64,000 bases of DNA, from the NCBI GenBank assembly GCA_020426845.1, contig JAGQPF010000671.1, positions 1 through 64,000 of the forward strand, in the 5' to 3' direction. Source of the DNA: Planctomycetales bacterium. Lineage in GTDB: Bacteria > Planctomycetota > Planctomycetia > Pirellulales > Pirellulaceae. The translations under genes were made by a program, and so were the position numbers. The notes under the pieces were generated by a model. That model was not told where the DNA came from and did not search any database. It saw only the letters and a list, made by a program, of their open reading frames with translations. This document shows, in pieces, positions 60,487 through 64,000 of the stretch (within the stretch, counting starts at the first letter, position 1; each line of letters starts with the position of its first letter).

Positions 60487-61791
60487 TCACCGATTGGAAT
60501 CGGCGGCAGCTGTCGTGAAGCAGACGAGGTTGCCGCTGCGATCCTTGCAGAGCAAACGCCCGGCGGTCAAAGTGACGTGCGGCCAAGCGTCCGTGGAAAG
60601 GACGCGTTCGAGCGTCGCGAGTTCATGGTATTGGGCAGGCGATCGCCGAGCGCCCTCCACCAGCGCCAAGTCGCCACGACCACCGCAAGCGATCAGCCGG
60701 CCATCGGCGGTGGCAATACATGAGCCCGGATCGCCGTACTTGCCGCCCGACCATCTCGTCTCTCCGGTGGCGAAATCGAGGCAGTGCAGTTGCTGCCAAG
60801 CCCAGTAGATGCTGCCGTCGTGGATGACCGGTGTGCAGACCTTCGAGCAGAGCGGACGCTCCCAGATTTTGCGCGCCCCATTCAAGGTCACCTCCAGCTT
60901 GCAAATCTTGTGATGATTGTACGCCGAGGTGATCACAACTTGATTGCCCGCAACGGCGGGAGAGGCGATTCCGTTGGCGAAATCGGTGATCCATTCGTAT
61001 TCGGCGGCCGTCTCTCCGGCATGGTCCGGATCGAGCCGGCAGACCAACAGACCTCGAAACGCCATCGTGGCGAGGCAAGGCACGCCCTGGATTGTCATCG
61101 GCGCCATGCCGCCAGCGTGTCCTGCAGGGCCCGTGGCCTGTGAACGCCAGACTTCCTGCCCCGTCGATTTCGAGAAGGCAATCAGTGTGCCGGATTCGGC
61201 TCCCACCTCGACGATCACCCAATCGCCGAATATGAGCGGCGAGGTGGTGTAACCGTAATCGCGTTGGCCCGAGCGGCCGACACGTGGACGCCTGCCGACC
61301 TGATAACGGTCATATAGATTGAGCTCCCAGGCCAGTCGCAGCTTGGGCTGGGTTTCCCAACACTTCAAGTCGCCGTCGCAACTGAGCGTATACAATCGGC
61401 CCGTTGCCTCATCCAGTTCGGGCGTTGAAGTGGGGCCCGCGTAGAGCCCCTGATCGCCCGTGGCCAGCCGGCCATGGCGAGGACAGGCGTAAGACGCTCG
61501 CGACAGCTCGCGCCCACTGGCCAGCTCCAGGCAGATCACCGAATCGCGTTGGTCATGCCACCCCATCACGTACAGGCGGTCTTTGAAGACGATTGGCGAC
61601 GTCGATCCCTCGCCGGCATTGATTCGCCATGCAGGCAGCTTGTTGAGCCACGCCTCGCCGTTCCAGCCGGACGATTCCGTGACCACATCATCTCGGTTGG
61701 GGCCGCGCCAGTGCGGCCACTCACCGCGAGCCATTTCGGCGGTCAGCAAGAGGCAGAAAGTGGCAAGCGAGACGATGCTCTTACGGGGCAT
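60487..61791 (-). CDS. Secreted PQQ-like beta-propeller protein
   Basis: A 434-residue exported beta-propeller, last of an operon of three. ATG 61791 overlaps the previous stop by 11 bases and begins the signal peptide SIVSLATFCLLLTAEMARG, followed by the family opening EWPHWRGPNRDD. Blades show VICLELASGRELSRASY, LIAFSKSTGQEVWRSQ and LHCLDFATGETRWSGG. It is a paralogue of the protein at 23506-24828. PQQ binding is not evident from the sequence. Confidence 0.9.
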   Translation of the reverse strand: MPRKSIVSLATFCLLLTAEMARGEWPHWRGPNRDDVVTESSGWNGEAWLNKLPAWRINAGEGSTSPIVFKDRLYVMGWHDQRDSVICLELASGRELSRASYACPRHGRLATGDQGLYAGPTSTPELDEATGRLYTLSCDGDLKCWETQPKLRLAWELNLYDRYQVGRRPRVGRSGQRDYGYTTSPLIFGDWVIVEVGAESGTLIAFSKSTGQEVWRSQATGPAGHAGGMAPMTIQGVPCLATMAFRGLLVCRLDPDHAGETAAEYEWITDFANGIASPAVAGNQVVITSAYNHHKICKLEVTLNGARKIWERPLCSKVCTPVIHDGSIYWAWQQLHCLDFATGETRWSGGKYGDPGSCIATADGRLIACGGRGDLALVEGARRSPAQYHELATLERVLSTDAWPHVTLTAGRLLCKDRSGNLVCFTTAAADSNR

Positions 61792-62875
61792 GCTTGGCTC
61801 CGGTCTTGACGATCGCGGCAGCCTTGGTGAGCACCACTTGTTCCTCGGCATCCAATTGATCGATGAGTCGTTGTTGGCAAAGGTCAAAGGAGCGACGGGG
61901 CGATTCGCCGGGTGCGTTTCGTTGCCCGCCGTTGTGAAAGCACCAGCCGGCGGCGCCGCCTTCCACAGCGCCCTTTAGATCGGTGAGAAAATCCGCGGCC
62001 ACCGGTTCCCAGCGGCCGTAGCCGCGACGAAACGGCTCCTGGTGATGGACGGGCGCCGTTCGCTCCAGGGACGCGACGACTTTCAACAGTTTCTGTGTGC
62101 GGTCGCGCGTCTGCTCGGCAGAGCCCGCGTGTCGCGGACGGTGGACGCTGAGAAAGTCCTGGCCAGCGTCGAGCAACGCTTCGCGAACGTCGCGTTCCGA
62201 GAGATCGTGTCCTCCGAACGACGCGGTGACCAGCCTCGATGGGTCGAGCTCGCGGACCAAGTCTCGCAGCTGCTTGAGCTCTGCGATAGAGGCATAACGA
62301 TCATCGCGAACATCTCGCTCGTTTGCCAAATCGAGATACCAATTGCGATGGCTCGCCAACGCTTTCACGATCGTCGCCACCGCTTCCCGATGCGATGCAT
62401 GATTGGGGAGCAAGCTCTTGCCTCGAGTCAAAGTCACATCGACGACCAAGCCGCGACGATCGCACTCGGCAACCAACCAGCGTAGTTTCTCGAGATAGGT
62501 CGGCCGCGGTTGTCCGCGCTGGTCGACTGCGGACACGTCATGGTCAAACGCATTCCACGTCGCCCAAACTCGCAGCCAGTTGAAACCATGTCGCTGCAAA
62601 TCGTCGAGGTCTTGCTGAATGAACTTTCGGGAGGCCCCAAGTGCTCCGTAGTAACTGATGCCCAACAAAAAGGTCGGCTCTTTCTGCAGAGTAAATCTGC
62701 CGTCGCGGATCCCCAGCTCCGTCGCATCGCGCGCGATTGATGGCGTGGCGGGAGGGGGCGTGGGTTGAGCCGACACCGTCCAGCTTGGCGCCAACACGAC
62801 GGCGGCTGCCAAGGCCAACCGAGGAATCGCCCGTTGCAAAGCACCAAGTTGGAAATGACAGTTGGTGGAAGTCAT
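61781..62875 (-). CDS. Secreted GH5-like TIM-barrel protein
   Basis: A 364-residue exported TIM barrel. ATG 62875 overlaps the stop of the upstream gene by ATGA. Signal peptide LALAAAVVLAPSWTVSA. Barrel elements read FLLGISYYGALGASRKFI, DLQRHGFNWLRVWATWNAFD, WYLDLANERDVRDDRYA and HRPRH. The ANERD may hold the acid/base glutamate of a clan GH-A glycosidase; the second carboxylate is uncertain. Probably a glycosidase acting with the flanking DUF5060-type protein. Confidence 0.82.
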   Translation of the reverse strand: MTSTNCHFQLGALQRAIPRLALAAAVVLAPSWTVSAQPTPPPATPSIARDATELGIRDGRFTLQKEPTFLLGISYYGALGASRKFIQQDLDDLQRHGFNWLRVWATWNAFDHDVSAVDQRGQPRPTYLEKLRWLVAECDRRGLVVDVTLTRGKSLLPNHASHREAVATIVKALASHRNWYLDLANERDVRDDRYASIAELKQLRDLVRELDPSRLVTASFGGHDLSERDVREALLDAGQDFLSVHRPRHAGSAEQTRDRTQKLLKVVASLERTAPVHHQEPFRRGYGRWEPVAADFLTDLKGAVEGGAAGWCFHNGGQRNAPGESPRRSFDLCQQRLIDQLDAEEQVVLTKAAAIVKTGAKHAP

Positions 62876-64000
62876 CGATTCTCGGGGGGCTTGCGGATGC
62901 GAACGGCCCAATCGCCGGGACCGGGGGCTGTCAGTTCGATGGCGCCGCCGTTAACGGTGGCGGTATGACCGAAGACGCCATCTTGCGGGTTGGCGGGATT
63001 CCACCAGTCGACTTGATAGCTATGGTCGCCAGCCAGCGCGACTGTTACGCGGCCGCCTTCGGGAAGATAGAGGGCATAGGCGGCGCCGGGTCGAGCCAGG
63101 CAGACGGCGCGTCCCGCCCGGACCAGTTCATTGTGTGGCTCCATCAACCAGAACGGCAGCGACTCCATGAAGGCCCGCGCGCCTCCCAGTTCGTTCCAGG
63201 TGCGTTCCCGGGCGGACATCGGCTGGTCATACGGCGGGAGCACATGCGTTTCCCACACGCCCCCGGCCAAGTAAGCCGCCCACCAGGCCGCTCGCTGCTG
63301 CTCAGGACGCCCCTCGTCAAAATTCACGACCAGCCGGCGTTGTCGGCGGGAGTCGCAGCGACGCTGCCAGTCGATCGCAATTTGGTTGTGCTGCATTGCA
63401 TCCGCGAGCGACTGGTGTTTCCCCGGCATGCCGGTTTGAATCGACGTGAAGTCAATCTGCGCCGCGTCGATGTAGTCGTCGTTGGGCGAATTGACATTGT
63501 GGATCCCGCGAGGATGATCGTAGGGATCGATCTCGGCCAGCTGTTGCGCAAGTGCGAGCCCGGCGGACAGAGAGTAGTTCTCGTTGTGCTCCTCGCCGAG
63601 ATTGAATAGCAGCGCCGGTAGATCGCCGAAGCGGGCGACCAACTCTCGGAAATAGCGGCCATGGTCGTAGCGTTTCCATGCGCTATCGTCCTCGAGCACG
63701 AGATAAACCACGACACCGCGACGTTGCATGTGTTCGAACAGTTCACGCCATTCGCGGAGCTTGGCGATGTCGAACCGCACGCTGCCGGCGCTGTTGGCTT
63801 TCGCCTCGGCCGCCGTGTTGCCGAGCCACGGCCAGACATCCTTGTCGTCTCCGTCGATGTTGTGGGACATGACGTACAACGAGTTGATACCCCGGGCCGC
63901 GAGATAGTCGACAGCGGCTTTGCGTTTGCTGAGCGTGTCGTAGTGGCGGTACTTGCCGAGAAAGTTTTCCGGATCGTCGCAGCCCGCTTTGAGCCAGTGC
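62872..64000 (-). CDS. DUF5060/DUF4038-type glycosidase-like protein, 5' end outside window
   Basis: The frame is open through 64000, so the start is beyond the right edge (the Met at 63879 is internal). The visible 375 codons begin WLKAGCDDPENFLGKYRHYD, then LAARGINSLYVMSHNIDGDD, WPWLG and HMQRRGVVVYLVLEDD, closely like the DUF5060/DUF4038 putative glycoside hydrolases. FNLGEEHNENY is a likely catalytic-strand motif. A C-terminal beta domain ends with ELTAPGPGDWAVRIRKPPENR. First visible gene of an overlapping operon. Confidence 0.88.
   Translation of the reverse strand, partial: HWLKAGCDDPENFLGKYRHYDTLSKRKAAVDYLAARGINSLYVMSHNIDGDDKDVWPWLGNTAAEAKANSAGSVRFDIAKLREWRELFEHMQRRGVVVYLVLEDDSAWKRYDHGRYFRELVARFGDLPALLFNLGEEHNENYSLSAGLALAQQLAEIDPYDHPRGIHNVNSPNDDYIDAAQIDFTSIQTGMPGKHQSLADAMQHNQIAIDWQRRCDSRRQRRLVVNFDEGRPEQQRAAWWAAYLAGGVWETHVLPPYDQPMSARERTWNELGGARAFMESLPFWLMEPHNELVRAGRAVCLARPGAAYALYLPEGGRVTVALAGDHSYQVDWWNPANPQDGVFGHTATVNGGAIELTAPGPGDWAVRIRKPPENR

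Overview
The window looks like part of a Planctomycetota chromosome, probably of the Pirellulales type. It is GC-rich and carries families typical of that phylum: a DUF1549/DUF1553 cytochrome-like protein paired with a Tat-exported DUF1501 protein, a DUF1559 protein, secreted Gfo/Idh/MocA proteins, SASA esterases, PQQ-like propellers, DUF4038/DUF5060 glycosidase-like proteins and many short dispersed palindromic repeats. Shine-Dalgarno sites are strong at some genes and absent at others. There is no rRNA, one tRNA-Arg(UCU), no CRISPR array and no intact insertion sequence.

Layout. 0-6 kb: a truncated repeat-domain protein, the DUF1549/1553-DUF1501 pair and a VWA protein. 6-15.5 kb: a small planctomycete protein, a PAP2 phosphatase, an ArnT-like glycosyltransferase, then a leftward run of a MarR regulator (with a palindromic operator in its promoter), two secreted Gfo/Idh/MocA proteins and a DUF5060/DUF4038 glycosidase-like protein. 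15.7-23.5 kb: small hypothetical genes, a slipin, a DUF2200 protein and many repeats. 23.5-32 kb: a PQQ-like protein, UspA, a STAS protein, an EboE-like TIM barrel with a DUF3524 (queuosine-tRNA mannosyltransferase-like) glycosyltransferase, a zinc-finger/DUF1559 protein and a DUF1499 protein. 32-40 kb: a more mobile-looking stretch with two related leucine-rich-repeat proteins, an integrase remnant beside tRNA-Arg, a gene fragment and a split Aer-like sensor (PAS protein plus soluble methyl-accepting protein). 40-50 kb: a tandem SASA protein, a P1B metal ATPase, then a tandem UspA protein overlapping a Na+/K+-type P-type ATPase, a DUF1003 protein and a second SASA esterase.

51-58.3 kb holds the most coherent unit: five leftward genes encoding a two-domain secreted cyclase-family protein, an MFS permease, an SDR, a fused E1 alpha-beta 2-oxoacid dehydrogenase and its E2. 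This suggests uptake and oxidative catabolism of an unknown small acid or ketone. The cyclase domains have broken but complementary metal motifs and the SDR lacks its catalytic lysine. 58.8-64 kb: a secreted esterase, an ankyrin protein and an overlapping operon of two glycosidase-like proteins and a PQQ-like protein running off the right edge.

Nothing here is proof of a new system. The best leads are the cyclase-MFS-SDR-E1E2 operon, the UspA/Na,K-type pump pair, the split Aer sensor, and the repeat-driven remodelling of gene ends (a 110-bp duplication making a coupled leader ORF, shared gene 3' tails and repeat-derived C-termini).
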